A DNA stretch of 64,000 nt. Source: Agaricus subrufescens (Eukaryota > Basidiomycota > Agaricomycetes > Agaricales > Agaricaceae). The translations under genes were made by a program, and so were the position numbers. Shown here in pieces: positions 1 through 12,992 of the stretch. Each line of letters begins with the position of its first letter. The first letter of the stretch is position 1. The stretch is taken from contig CM057060.1 in assembly GCA_029945375.1 (NCBI GenBank), positions 1,984,001 through 2,048,000 on the forward strand, in the 5' to 3' direction. Below the pieces are notes generated by a model. That model was not told where the DNA came from and did not search any database. It saw only the letters and a program-made list of their open reading frames with translations.

Positions 1-1163
<1,163 letters not shown>

Positions 1164-1261
1164 ATGCGGGCTGGGCAGATCACAGGGCGCGTCGCGTCGC
1201 GTCACGTGGTGCTATGATATAGTGGTCCTCCCGTGTTCCCGCAGTGAACGCATCCGCCACC
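1164..1261. promoter_or_regulatory. 98-bp divergent promoter shared by RecQ and NUF2
   Basis: Only 98 bp separate the RecQ start (1163, minus) from the NUF2 start (1262, plus), so both promoters and 5' leaders must overlap. At about 1186-1209 there are three overlapping GCGTC units, giving ACGCG cores on the minus strand, followed directly by the palindrome CACGTG. ACGCG cores resemble the MCB sites bound by MBF in G1/S-regulated fungal genes. That assignment is inference from motif similarity. No clear TATA box is seen. Confidence 0.6.
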
Positions 1262-3007
1262 ATGCCCAAAGGAATATTCCCCAACATGAACATCCCCGAC
1301 ATCATCACCGCCCTCGGCGGCTGGGGTCTCTCTGTCAGCCCGGATCAGCTCGCCCATCCCACCTCCGACTTCGTGGAGGGCGTCTACTGTGCCTGCCTCC
1401 AGCAGGTCACCGGCCTCACCTACGACTCTCTCCGCGATCCAGTCGCCGCCTCAGTGGGCACAGACAACGAGGCTTGTCTTTTAAAGTTCCTCTCTTTTCT
1501 CAGACTGATTTAACCCACTCTCACAGGACCTCTACACCTCTGCCTTTTCCAACAACCTTATTCTATACCACTTGTCCGCCCCCTCCCTCCACCGTCAATT
1601 CCAAATCTCATAGACCAGCTTCTAGGAGCCGTTTTGCAAAGGCTGCCCAGGTAGAAGACTTCAACGCCAAGGACCTGTACGCGCCAGAAAAGGCCCGCAC
1701 GCTGGTTCTCCTCTCCGCCTTCATCAATTTTGTCAAGTTTACTGAACAGTTTTGCGACAATTTCGTCAAAAATCTGCGCGACCACTCTGAAAAGATTCTG
1801 GTAGAACGCGAAGACGTCACCGAACAGCTCGAGAAACTGCAGCATGAGATTGATTCCATAAAGTGCGTCCACCCTGCCCGCGCTTTCGATTCTCGCTCAT
1901 ATCATTTCGTAGAGCCCAAAGAGCAGAGGATGAGCCCCGAATCGAAAAGCTTGTCAAGGAAAACGATGCTCTCCGGGCTAATATATTCGATATAAAAAAT
2001 TCACAGGCCAGAGCAGTCGGTGATAATGAAGTTTTGAAGGCCGACAAGGATGCTCTCGTTCAAAAGAGGGTATTTTACCCCCTTTTCTCCCATTTTTCAT
2101 ACGGATTTTTTAATTGCCTCACAGGAGAGTCGAGCTCAAGAGATAGCCGACATGAATGAATCCGTCCAGCGCACGCAAGCACACATCGTTCAATCTCCCG
2201 ATCGTATTAAGAAACGAATATCTCAAATGTCCCTGGATGCTACAGACTACAAGAGAAATATCGCCTCCAATGAGGCAAAAGTAAGGGATTTGCAAGTCAA
2301 AGTCAATGCTTTGCTCGCAATCGAGAAAGTGTGTCCAATCTCCTGCTCTCCTCCCGACCATGGAGTGTTAATGTTGGTGTTAGGATGTTAGGAGCTGTAT
2401 TGAACAGCTAAATACTGTCGAGAAGGAGGTCTATTCTCTCCAGGCAACACAAAAGGCTCTCGTTGATGTCAAGGACCAGTTTGAGGGCAAACGCATAGAG
2501 AAAAACGAACTACAACTCAAGCGGGAGGTGAGGTCGCACTAGGTCCAAACTAGGCCTGCTTTAATCGTTTCCATAGAGAGTTCAGAAACAATTAGCAAAT
2601 GCGCACGAAAAACTGGAGCGGGCTCAGAGACACGGCGAGGACAAGAAACAAGGAAATGAGAAGATGATCGCTCGACTTAAACAAGAATTTGAGCAAATGG
2701 CAATGGAGAGACGAGACAACGATAAGCAACTAGAAGAAATACGCGTCGAAACAAATCACATTCATTCAAAGGTGAGCCATAACAAATCGAGTAACTCTTT
2801 TCTCATTCCATCATAAAAAGATGGTGGACCACCTCAAGAAAAGCGAAGTGGAACTCAACGACCTGCTCGCAGAATACTGGAGACTAAGGCACGAGGCTGG
2901 TGAGGTTGAGAGTGCTCTAAACACGCCCAGGTCTAAAACATTTGATCACAGATGTCTTCATGGAAACCTTGGCCAACAAGCTCAACATGCGTGTCACGTC
3001 AAACTAA
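1262..3007 (+). CDS. NUF2: Kinetochore protein Nuf2 (Ndc80 complex subunit)
   Basis: Nuf2 pairs with Ndc80 in the outer kinetochore complex that binds spindle microtubules. The start ATG at 1262 has a strong context (CCGCCACC before it). The N-terminal calponin-homology-like domain is visible in FPNMNIPDIITALGGWG, then PTSDFVEGVYCACLQQV and, after introns, DFNAKDLYAPEKARTL and LLSAFINFVKF, all family landmarks. The remainder is heptad-rich coiled coil ending in FMETLANKLNMRVTSN and TAA at 3005-3007. I estimate about 445 residues, normal for Nuf2. About eight short introns fit, for example GTGCGTCC...TTTCGTAG near 1864-1911, GTATTTTAC...CTCACAG near 2067-2124, and GTGAGGTT...ATCACAG near 2900-2951. 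Ends of the first two introns (about 1470-1615) are approximate. The gene converges on the ING gene with 15 bp between stop codons. Confidence 0.93.
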
Positions 3008-3022
3008 TGTCTCCTGCCATCT

Positions 3023-4325
3023 TCACTTGGTCTTGCTTTCCCGTTCTTGTGCACATTCTTCACAATACCACTCATCATCATCCGGAACTTCCTTTAATCC
3101 AACGCACTCCAAGTGAAACTAGTAGTATTTAAAGTCAGTTGTAGTCTATCTTGCCCCACCGTAGTGGCACGCACCCATTCATACTTGCATTCTGGGTTGT
3201 CACACCCAATCATCTATGCTTGAGTTTAGAAAAAATATCATGATTGATGACGTGCGTGTACTCACTTCGCCAAACGACACGCGCTTGCAATAGCACCAAG
3301 TTGGTTCATTGGGGTCATCTAACATTCCGTGATGGGGGGGAGGCAGCGTGATCCTCAAAGGAACGGGGGCGGGAGGTTCTTCTTTTTCTTTTTCCTTCTC
3401 CTTATGCCTACGACTTTTGAGAGAGCGTCGCCTGTTAGATCGGTCTGAGGGCACGACAGCTTCAGGTTGTTGTCTATCCGTAACCGTGTATTCTTCTTCG
3501 TCAAAGACGGGGCTCATGCTCACGCGTGTCGAACGGCTCCATTTGGGAACGAACAGGTCAGACATGCTCAGCATGACGGGGCGGTTGGGTTCAGGTCCAA
3601 GTAAAGCTTCTTGCTCCTTGATGAATTGGTCCAGGAGACGGATGTGACGGTCTACCTGATGGTCCAGATATCAAGTCTCTTTGAAAAAGGTCGAAGCACA
3701 CATAACACGCACCGAATCATGCACCGTCTGTGCAATATTAACTTTCTCCCGCGAGGTCCGCAAGTATTCCTCGCTCAGCCACGCTATGTGCGATAGCATT
3801 TCACGCGAAGTCGATGGCGCATCTGTTCTGGCGCACGTTGGCGGTGAGGTATTGTTGACGGATAGAGACTCACCTTCGTGTGCTGTTTGAGTCTGTAAGG
3901 ACCCATTGGCGGGACGGTTGTTTCGAGAGTTCAGTTGGTGGCGAAGTTCAACATATTTTTTGATGGTTGGCAGTAGGCTAGTAGAGTAATCTGGGGCGAA
4001 ACATGAGATCCAAGTCTGGAGCACCTGAGTAACATGAGCCTACCATATGCTTTGTGATCCAACTGGCGTAACAGTGTCATTTGCCTAAGGATCGTCAAAG
4101 GCAGTTGTTCAATGACTATGGAGCGTTGAGTACGGGTGGAAGGGGGTGGCGAGGAGCGTCACCATCGTAGTGTTCTTCTCTGACTTCGTCCCAGATTTCC
4201 TGCTCCCTCTCTTCCTGGTCAAAAGGTTCTTCGTCGCTGTCGGCCTCCGATTCTCTGTTGTCCGGCGAATCGTCCATAGGCTGGATACCTCGTATCCGAG
4301 TACTGCTCCGGGTTCGGGCGGACAT
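3023..4325 (-). CDS. ING-family chromatin reader with C-terminal PHD finger
   Basis: ING proteins are subunits of histone acetyltransferase or deacetylase complexes and read H3K4me3 through a PHD finger. The start ATG at 4325 opens an acidic leader (residues ~1-54). It splices, via an intron ending CTCCATAG, to the ING N-terminal helix region IEQLPLTILRQMTLLRQLDH. The next introns bring in LLPTIKKYVELRHQL and then REMLSHIAWLSEEYLR. A basic Lys/Glu stretch precedes the PHD finger, which is spread over three exons: TWCYCKRVSFGE, MIGCDNPECKYEW and FHLECVGLKEVPDDDEWYCEEC. Together they show the complete Cys4-His-Cys3 pattern, including the aromatic cage position before CDN. TGA lies at 3023-3025. 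I place about six introns. Which ING subgroup (NuA4-like or Rpd3-like) it belongs to cannot be settled from sequence alone. Confidence 0.92.
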
Positions 4326-4577
4326 ATTTGAGGTCTGCCAGTTTCGTCACAATAGCGGCTTCCCGGGCTCCGAGCGTGCCACAACGCTCAATGGGTTTAC
4401 TATAAAAGGTTTGACAAGGGAGATCATCAAACACAATTCCTTAAGTAAACTGCTGAATCGGGAATCAACAATTCAGTTATATATTCATCCATCAATATTC
4501 TACGACAAGTTCAAAGTCTTTGTGAAAGCAGGACAAGACAACAGAGTCAGAGCGAGGCAAATAAAGAGGTAGCACGT

Positions 4578-5255
4578 TTAGTTCCATCTCATCTGCTGGG
4601 GAGGAAGGATCAACAAAAGAACAATCACTTTTTGGTTATAACATACCGAGAGGGAGTTGGGTGTTTGGGAATAGACCACCTGGGCCGGTAAGGGAGTATG
4701 GAAGGCAGGGTAGCATACAGGGCCGTTGTCGTAGCTCCCCCGATTAACGTGCTGGGGAGCAATATAGTAGGGGTATGGGGGTGCAGGGTCGGCGGGATCA
4801 AGAACATGAGTGGAATACCGACTGAAGGGATGAGGGGGATATGAGGGAGAGGGGAGGACAGGGACGGTGGCGGATGGAAGGGGCTGGCGAATGGAGCTGC
4901 TAGCTCCGAAGGCAAAGGCTGCGCGACCTTGAGGGAGGGATGAGCACGATGATGACAACGACAACAAAAGAGAACAAAGGAACTGACCCCTTCCATCGCG
5001 CTTCTTGTAGGGACCGCGCTTAATCCCTTTTTTCCTTTCCTTGCGTGTGGAACTGATACATTCCTCGCCGTGACCGTACTTGACGCACCGCAGGCAGGGG
5101 CGGGCGTCGTCGCACTTCTTACATGCCTTCTGGCAGTGCGTACAGGCGTTCTTGACCTGACGCCTCTTTGGGCGAGCAGGAGGGTGGGAGGAGGAGGAGT
5201 GGACGGGGCCAAAGGGGTACATGTGAAGGGGCAGGGGGGGAGGGGAGAAGGACAT
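4578..5255 (-). CDS. Zn2Cys6 fungal transcription factor
   Basis: A small Gal4-type binuclear zinc cluster protein, expected to bind DNA in the nucleus. From the ATG at 5255, a Pro-rich leader of about 30 residues is followed by the cluster at roughly residues 36-66. Spacing is Cys-x2-Cys-x6-Cys-x5-Cys-x2-Cys-x8-Cys (CTHCQKACKKCDD, then PCLRCVKYGHGEEC). A basic linker follows, ending KRGPYKKRDGRG. An intron at about 4920-4990 and a second near 4600-4650 give a Pro/Tyr-rich C-terminus ending QMRWN and TAA at 4578-4580. The total is about 180-190 residues, short for the family, and no fungal-specific middle homology region is visible. The protein is therefore mainly a DNA-binding module with a low-complexity tail. 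Target genes are unknown. Confidence 0.88.
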   Translation of the reverse strand: MSFSPPPLPLHMYPFGPVHSSSSHPPARPKRRQVKNACTHCQKACKKCDDARPCLRCVKYGHGEECISSTRKERKKGIKRGPYKKRDGRGQFLCSLLLSLSSSCSSLPQGRAAFAFGASSSIRQPLPSATVPVLPSPSYPPHPFSRYSTHVLDPADPAPPYPYYIAPQHVNRGSYDNGPVCYPAFHTPLPAQVVYSQTPNSLSVCYNQKVIVLLLILPPQQMRWN

Positions 5256-5476
5256 GGTGGAGAGGACGAGAGAGCATCATGGCCACAACGACCTTTGTTA
5301 TTTCCCAATTATTGTGCTCTATTTAATGTCGAGCCTGGCGCACAAACACGGGCAAACAGCATGAGGCCAACCAGCCTCGCCCGGCTCGACTCTCGTCCCC
5401 GTCTTCGACCGTCCCCAGCCCGCCTCCTCCGCCCCAGCCCGTCGCCCAGCCCCGCTCGTCGCCCCCGCCCCCGCCC
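5256..5476. promoter_or_regulatory. Divergent promoter between the Zn2Cys6 factor and the DYRK kinase
   Basis: The 221 bp between the two opposite starts must contain both promoters. The left half is AT-leaning (around 5305-5330, including CTCTATTTAATG). The right half is C-rich, with long CCCGCC-type runs and pyrimidine tracts up to the ATG at 5477. C/T-rich leaders are common in basidiomycete promoters. No specific factor site is recognised. Confidence 0.5.
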
Positions 5477-8400
5477 ATGTCTGCCCCGGACGCTCTGTCC
5501 GGCCGCAGCTCCCATGGCATCACCATCAACCTCCCCCCTCCCGCTCCCTCCTCTCCGCCCCCCGCCTCCGCCGAGCTGCCTCGTGTCTCCAGCCTCAGTC
5601 ATGTCGCCGACCAGGTTCTTCCTTTTTCTCCGTCTTTTCCCCCGAGAATGTCTGCGCTGACACGCTCTCTTTTTCTTCGCAAGCTTTCCCCAGGTGGTCT
5701 TCTTCTAGATGACGATGATCTATATCCAGAACACGACCTCCCTCCTTCACGCTCTGCCTCTGCCTCTTCTTCCCTCGATCCTTACTATTTCCGTGAGCCT
5801 TCCCCTGACTCTTCCCTTCCTTCCCTGCCCCCACTTCCGCAAACGGCAACTACTCCCGATCAGCCCCCAATTAACGAGCCCGTCACACCAGCCAAGAATC
5901 CGGCCAGCATAGATCGCAGAGGTCTTGTCGGTGTCGGCGAACTCGCTACGCCCCGCTGGACGAAGAGTGAGCGCTCGGCTGGAATTGATGACGGCGGAAA
6001 CACGTCGCCTTTCAGTGCAGTCGAGGTCGTCGTTTCTGAACACTCCCCGGATGACAAGCGTGGTAGCCCTTGGACAATCGAGGCCGTTGAGGAAGACGTG
6101 AGTTCGCTATCTTTCTATCTTCACCGACTCATCTCCTTCTCCAGCTCCCTCTGGAGCCTCCTCCAAAGTCCTTGAGAAGTCGCCCCTCCGTCGCTGAAGA
6201 AAGTGGAGGAGAAGAAATTCTCTATCCTCGTAACCCGAGTAGCAGTGCCTCACAGTCAAACAGCAAATTCCGCAAAGGGCATAGAGCATCACTTTCTGAT
6301 TATATCGCTTCCAGCCAGGATGACGTCCCGAGTTCGACTCGCCCCCACGACCATTCAGTCAACGATGCATTTCCCACCCTACCGCCGAGCTCATTTACAC
6401 CTGCGCGGCGCGCTAAAAAGCGGACCTCTGATGAATTTGAGATGGACCAACATGGATCACTCGTTTCAAAGCGATCGGGGACAGGTTCTACTAGCTCTGA
6501 TGCAGGGAAGGGGGACAAGACCATATCCAGCACGTCTGCACGGAAACACCGCAGCCTCAATGCTGGTCCTTCATCAACGTCGTCGAGAGACGGGAGGCCT
6601 CGAGACCGTCGCCGCGAGAGCCTAGGTCTTTCGTTAAGCGGTGTGTCCAAGCTGATTTCATCAGCCAAAAATGCGGAGCGTCACTCAAGGCAACTCTCGG
6701 CCGGTTCAACATCGTCCTCAGTGGTCGATGGACGACGTGTACCAGCTACAGATTATTCTCACCTGCCACCCTCACCTGCGTCATCCTCTATCCAGCATCT
6801 CCTCAAGCAGTCGACTGGTAACAGGTCTCATACTCCCCCACCAACCTCTGGCGTCGCAAAGGATAATTCGGCGTCTCCAAATGTTGCGCATTCTTTACTT
6901 CGAGGTACTCAGGAGGGTTGGTCAGCCCTCGATGATGAAGCAACTGCAGAGGCTTTGCGAAAACTAGACGGTCTAACGGGTAAAACTGCGCGAGCTCGGG
7001 CCAGTGTCGGGAGTTTTGGTCGTGCATCAAGCTCCAGTCGACCGGTAACTCCAGCAAAGGTCGGGAGTCAGTGGGAGGGGATTACAGGTGATCATGGAAA
7101 ATCCAAACGAGGTAGCGGAAGCGAGAAAGAAGGCAAAGAGACATCATACAAGCACAATTCTGTTTCTGGTCCTGTCGACACTGACGATAACCCTGAGGGC
7201 CCTGTTGATGATCGACTGCAGAGCGTGCCGTTCCAAGAAAAAACTCCGAAAAAAATTAGTGCACGGATGAGCTTTACTCCAAAACGCGGTTCTACTTCCT
7301 CGACGTATGCTAGCACGCCGACCACTAGCTCCCGAGATTCAGCTTCTGTCTCAACAGGTACAAGTCTGACGTCAGTTTCGGGAACATCAGGTCGTCATTC
7401 CTCCGGTAAGGTTAGGAGGAATAGTGCAGGTAGTGACATATCATCAAGCGAAGCAAATCTTTTGAAGGACCGTGTGGCCTCGATTGCGATAGTCGGCGAT
7501 GCATCGGATGGCGGAGTAGTCCCTCCCGTCCCTCCCTTACCTAAGGATCTCTCCTCATACCGTTCACCACCCCCTGCATCTGGCCTATCTTTCCCTTCGC
7601 TTTCCGGCAGCGAGGACTCTGCGAAACGTCCTAGTCATGATTTTAATCTTGAACGTACTCCATCCTTTGATGTACATTCACACATGCACCAGGCGCATAT
7701 TCAGCGACAAGGCTACCCACATGAACCCGGCCCACATATCCCTGAGCCCATACCGCTGGCTCCCAAGACACCCTCAAAAAAGTGGAGTTTTTCAAGTGCT
7801 CTTAATTTACGGCTCTCCAGCTCTCCATCGTCCAGTTCCAAGTCGAATTTTCCACTAAGTCCTCGAGCTGTCAGCTTTGGTCAGCAACTACGCAAGTCAA
7901 CTTCCAAGGACAAAGGGTCTTCTAAAGCCCCATGGTCTCCAAAGCAACCTGATGCTATGACCTCTGCAGGGTCTCTTGCCTCGTTATCGTCCGTAGGTTC
8001 TGTACACGGATCTAGTGTTGCCGCGACTTATAATGCAAAGACACCGGAACGTGGTCTCAGCCGATCAGGGACAGGATCAAGTGAAAGCACTAACAATGCC
8101 ACGCCTGCAATCCCTGCCACTTCGTCGTCTGCCCACCGGTCACAGTCCAAGAGGCTGACGCCGTCTTCGATACCCTTTTTCCGACGTTCTTCCTCACAAT
8201 CTATGCAAGTACCGCCTCCCATTATGCCACCTTCGGCGTCACCACCGGGTCACCCTGCGGCATCGCGCTCCAAAAACAGCACCTCTCCCTCTCGCGATTT
8301 TGTTGCGCTGTCTACCTCTGTACCCGGCTCGGCGTCAAAGAAATCTTCTGTCTTAAGTTTGGGTTTACCTTCTTTGCTCAAATCGTCATCCCGTCGGAGT

Positions 8401-11400
8401 TTGCATTCAGATGCCAAGGATAGCGGAAAGGAAAGCATCAAAGCTGAGAAGGAAGCCGAGAAAATGAAAGCCAGGGCTGAGAAAGAAAGAAGAAAGGAAG
8501 ATAAAGAAAGGAGTGAAAGTCGTATATCATTGATGATCAGGAAACGAGGCAAAGTAAGTTTTCTTGTGTAGTCACGTCCCCGAGCAACATAGCATTGACA
8601 TCTCAAGACTTTATCGTCAACGGACCCTAGGAAACCGAGGTCTCCCGTGGCTATGCCGCCAATGCAAATTTCGGCTCTTGAGCCAGCCACGGCGCAGCGG
8701 GTCGCGAAACTAAAATCTTCTGTGGCCCCCACTTCAACCACTGTATCCACTTCTCCTAAGACGCCGTCGACTTCTCGATTCTCAGCTCAGACTGTTAGTT
8801 CTATGCAGAAACAGTCTGATACATCGCTTCGCAGCCGCAACCAACTTCCCACAATTGCTGGCTCGCCTTCTGTTGGTACCATAAACAGCGCCTCACATGC
8901 GACTAAAGATACCAAAGATCCGCCTACGTCCAGCCTCAATTCCAGTTCTGGGTTGCCGAAGGAGACTCCTACAAAAATTCCTAGAATTTCAAGCGCAGCA
9001 TCTGCAGCTGTCCCATCCCCTCCTCTTAAACAATCTTCATCTGCGTCGGCAACCAGACGACCCAGCGGGCTTGCATCTTCCACCAACCCGTCTCCGACAA
9101 GTTTATCGACTACGGAATTTGGAGTTGTAAATGATGATAGCGTGACGCCTAAATCAACCATGCACCAATCTCTCGCGCGAACCTCTCCCTCGACTTCTAA
9201 TTCTCGACTCCCTCGTCAAGCTTCTGGAGTTCCCGGCAATGGTACTGGCGCATTACCACGTAAATCCACTCGTGATTCGATGTCCTTCATGGGCCTCAGG
9301 AAACCTTCTACTGGATCCGTAGCCTCGTTTTCTACACCGGCGGCTAATGCAGAATCATCTGTTTCGTCATCTCATCGATTTTCTGCATTATCACCCTCAA
9401 AAGGACTCAAATTACTTGGTCCCAAGCCCAGTCTACGTTCATCGAATCCATCCAGTTCTCATACACCTCAACCTCAAAGGTCTTCGCCCTCGTCCAGCAG
9501 ACAGTCTTTGTCTACTCCGTCTCCTGCTCCCAGTCCCGTGGATGAAGAGGAAATGTTGGGTGACGAAGAAATGCGAAATTATATCAAGCGCCAGCAAGCA
9601 AAAAGGTTAGCAGCAGGAGCTACCCAGGAGGAGCTTGATGAGATGCTCAAGTTCCCTGAACCCATTGAACCCTCGCCTCCTTTGCCCCCCGACAGTAAGT
9701 TAATTTTTTTTATAGTATCGAGCCGCTCTTCATATGATTTAAATTGCAGCCATCCTAAGAACCACTCAAGGTCAATATCTGTCTGACTATGAGAAGAAGG
9801 AGATCCAAGATTATTCTTTGATCTATTTTGTGGGTGCAAGGAGCAAGAAGAAGATGGCTACATTAGATAATTCGACCAACAATCATGGATATGATGATGA
9901 TCGTGGTGACTATTTGGTCGTCAATCATGACCACCTGGCCTACCGTTATGAAGTAATCGATACTCTAGGTAAAGGTTCCTTCGGTCAGGTTCTTCAATGC
10001 AGAGACCATTGCACTGGTGACTCTGTAGCGATCAAGATCATTCGCAATAAGAAGCGTTTCCACCACCAGGCATTGGTCGAGATTAAGATATTAGACAATT
10101 TACGCAAATGGGTATGTGGTTCACCGTGTTGGATACCCTGTTGGCTGACTCTGTTTAGGATGCCGATGAGAAACATCATGTTGTTAAAATGAATGATCAT
10201 TTTTATTTCCGCAACCACCTGTGCATAGCAATGGAGTTGATGAGTATCAATCTTTATGAATTGATTAAGGCAAATGCATTTGTTGGATTCACAACCTCGT
10301 TGATCCGACGGTTCACGACGCAAATGCTCATGTCGCTTATCCTTATGCGTCACCACCGAATTGTGCACTGTGATCTCAAACCAGAGGTATGTCCATTTCA
10401 TTTCCCCTTTACGTTGTGCTATTCTAATATAAATCCACAGAATGTTCTCTTGAAACATCCGATAAAAAGTGCTATTAAGGTCATTGATTTTGGTAGTAGT
10501 TGTTTCGAACACGAGAAAAGTAAGTGAAGCTATTACCGTCAGTAACACGTAGCAACTTCTGATAATCGTCCAGTCTATACCTACATTCAGAGTCGCTTTT
10601 ATCGGTCTCCTGAAGTTATACTCGGGATGAATTATCACATGGCAATTGATATGTGGAGTCTAGGCTGCATATTGGCGGAGCTTCATACTGGCTATCCTAT
10701 CTTTCCTGGAGAAAATGAGCAAGAGCAGTTATCTTGCATAATGGAAGTTCTTGGTGTACCTGATAAGGAATTTGTGAGCCGAAGCTCTCGCAAAAAGCTG
10801 TTTTTTGGTGCGCAATCCTTCACTCGCTTGTCCCATTCCAGTCTGATCTTTGCTCAGATACGAATGGCTCACCTAGGCCCGTTGTCAACTCGAAGGGACG
10901 CAGACGCAGGCCGGGTTCGCGGACACTTGCTCAGGCTCTCAAATGTAACGATGAAGAGTTTGTGGACTTCATTGCCAAATGTCTTGTATGGGATCCAGAA
11001 CGCCGCATGAAGCCTCAAACAGCCATGCGACACCCCTTTATACTGGCTGGAAAGCGCAAACAAATGGCTACAAGTTCCCGTTCGACACCGTCGTCTAGTT
11101 TAATTGGAAATAGACCGAAACAATTAACGGAAACACCGAAGAAGTCGTTGATAAGTGCTCCTACACCGCTCACAGCGCGAACAACACGTACAGCTACGAA
11201 TGGAGTGCCAACGACACCCAGTACAACACATGCCTCAACATTGGGATCCGCCTCACGGTCATACAGGGCTTCCCAATCTCAGAGCATATCTTCCTATCAC
11301 TCAAGTCGGACTTTGAGTGGATACGTGGTGGGTTGCATCAATTCTGTATACTCCCTCATACTCACAGATCTGGATAGGGGAGTACAAAATGATGTTTTCA

Positions 11401-11579
11401 TGCATGTTTGTCATCTGATTCGTGTTTTCGAGTTGTTTGTTTCTCATGATACCTGGGGTTTGCTGTATTTTTTTCGCTTGGCCTCTCATTATCTTACCAT
11501 TGAGTATTATACTTTTTCACGGTTCAAAATTCTAATGGATCAATTGAGGATATTGTCGGATATTGTCAGTAGACCATAA
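5477..11579 (+). CDS. Pom1/DYRK-type dual-specificity protein kinase with long N-terminus
   Basis: A CMGC-group DYRK kinase. In fission yeast the relative Pom1 is a cell-polarity and size regulator at the cortex; the same role here is inference. The first ~1,300 residues are Ser/Thr/Pro-rich and basic, with likely phosphosites and a charged [19 protein letters not shown] segment near 8440-8510. The DYRK-homology box [19 protein letters not shown] (~9780-9832) precedes the kinase domain. Catalytic landmarks are [21 protein letters not shown] (split by an intron at ~10388-10440), the DFGSS magnesium loop, and [17 protein letters not shown] with the DYRK YxY autophosphorylation pair. A Ser-rich tail follows. 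Introns include 6099-6145, ~8555-8607, ~9693-9748, ~10111-10158 and ~10519-10573. The last exon is uncertain: ORF stops occur at 11577-11579 and, in another frame, 11570-11572. Confidence 0.9.
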
Positions 11580-11585
11580 ACTAAA

Positions 11586-12992
11586 TCATATCGCCGAGTC
11601 CCCTGCCTCGTCTAAACAGCGCAACTTCAGAAACACATCACTACCCCATCCCTCTAACGAGAATACGTCTAGAGAGCCACCAAAATACCTGATAGGCCTG
11701 CGTCAATAAGTGAGAAAGATAGACAAATGAAAAACACGCCTTGCATATAGCCGGCTCATTGGCAGGCCATAACCTAACCCAGCAATTGTGCCCAACCCCG
11801 TCTGGAGCCCTCGAGTAGTAATCTCCCCAAACAGGCTAGAATCATCTTCCCCAAGAGGATCACCACTACTCTCGTCAATAGACGGACCTTTACGAGTCTG
11901 CACATTTTGATGAGCACCGCGCCCAGCCGTGGTAAAGGCATAAGAAAAGATCCGAGCCATGTTGCTGGGTGATACTCCCCCTCCTTGATCGCGAATACGA
12001 ATGGAAAAGTAATGTTCATAATTTCGGCTCAAAGATGTGGGGGAAGAGAGTGTGATGTAGACAGGTGGAAGATGTTTAGTGACACTATGATGATTCTTAT
12101 GGTGATTTTCGACTGTCGCTCGGAATGCGTTTTTCAACAATTCTGTCAGAATATACTCCAGATGAACGGGAACATAGCTGTACAACAGTTGAGGTGAAGA
12201 ACTAAGATGATGACATATGACTTACGGGAAAACAGCCTCTACATCTCCTTCAACCACAATTTCCGGAGCCGTACCGAGTGTTGCCTCACAAAGCTCTGAG
12301 ACGAAAGAGCCACACATACGTATCATTTGATATGGTGAACATTGTGCGTCAACAACGCCGACGTAATTGGCCTTCATTGATGAATCCAATAACGCGTTGG
12401 ATAGGGTGATGTGCTGTTCAGCGATTAGGCGGACAGAGATGCGGTTGCGGATGGCGCCATCGAGGAAGTTGCTTATCTGTGTTGGTGACATGTAACGCGA
12501 GCACTCCTGGAAGCTATATTACAGTCCGATAAGTGCCTTTGAATCCTTAGGATAGACAATTACACACCCTTTGGCCATGGTTGGAATATCATCTGCGTGG
12601 TTTTGCACGATGCTTGCGAGTTTCTCGACAAACTCCTCATTTTGAGATGAACTAGTCACAGCGGCGTGTGTGGCTAACCAGACGAAACTTTGCCGATAAG
12701 AATCGAGGGTTTTTGCAATGTAAGGATTAGTTCCGACAATATATGGAAGAGCCTCGAGATTGCGAACACGCGTCGCAAGTCGTCTCGGCAGTTCTGCAAG
12801 AGTATAAGAGACAGAGGCTAGGACTGAATCCGACGTCACGGGCTTTCCAAACGAGAGGAGCTGGGACAGATTGATTGGGCGAGGAGCGACGTTGCTATAC
12901 CTGGACACAAGGTCGGAGATCTCTGCGGAATTCAACAATGCTTGTGTGTGAATGGCAGACTTCATTCTGGCCATGCGGCTGTACAACATCAT
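11586..12992 (-). CDS. Mitochondrial pyruvate/branched-chain dehydrogenase kinase (GHKL family)
   Basis: This enzyme phosphorylates and switches off a mitochondrial 2-oxoacid dehydrogenase E1 subunit. It has the PDK/BCKDK layout: an N-terminal helical bundle (LAELPRRLATRVRNLEALP, with QECSRYMSPTQISNFLDGAI after a 51-nt intron near 12520), then a GHKL ATPase domain. N-box is ELLKNAFRATVENH, G1 box RIRDQGGGVSPSNMARIF, and G2 region AGLGYGLPMSRLYA. The final exon (11586-11688) gives RYFGGSLDVFSLEGWGSD and ends LDEAGDSAI with TGA at 11586-11588. Joining YA to RYFGGS needs an intron at 11689-11739 that starts GC rather than GT. I chose the ATG at 12992; the basic, hydroxylated N-terminus fits a mitochondrial presequence. 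Whether the substrate is pyruvate or branched-chain dehydrogenase is not decidable here. Confidence 0.92.

Noticed and set aside
5070..5660. Arg/Pro-rich plus-strand frame over the Zn2Cys6 gene and kinase start
   Set aside because: It is a GC-rich shadow of the zinc-cluster exon and of the kinase N-terminus in another frame, with no family motif.
11580..11709. Plus-strand extension of the DYRK kinase (HIAESPASSKQRNFRNTSLP...) as its true C-terminus
   Set aside because: The same DNA read on the minus strand gives RYFGGSLDVF, the invariant C-terminal exon of the dehydrogenase kinase, and no in-phase splice from the kinase reaches it.
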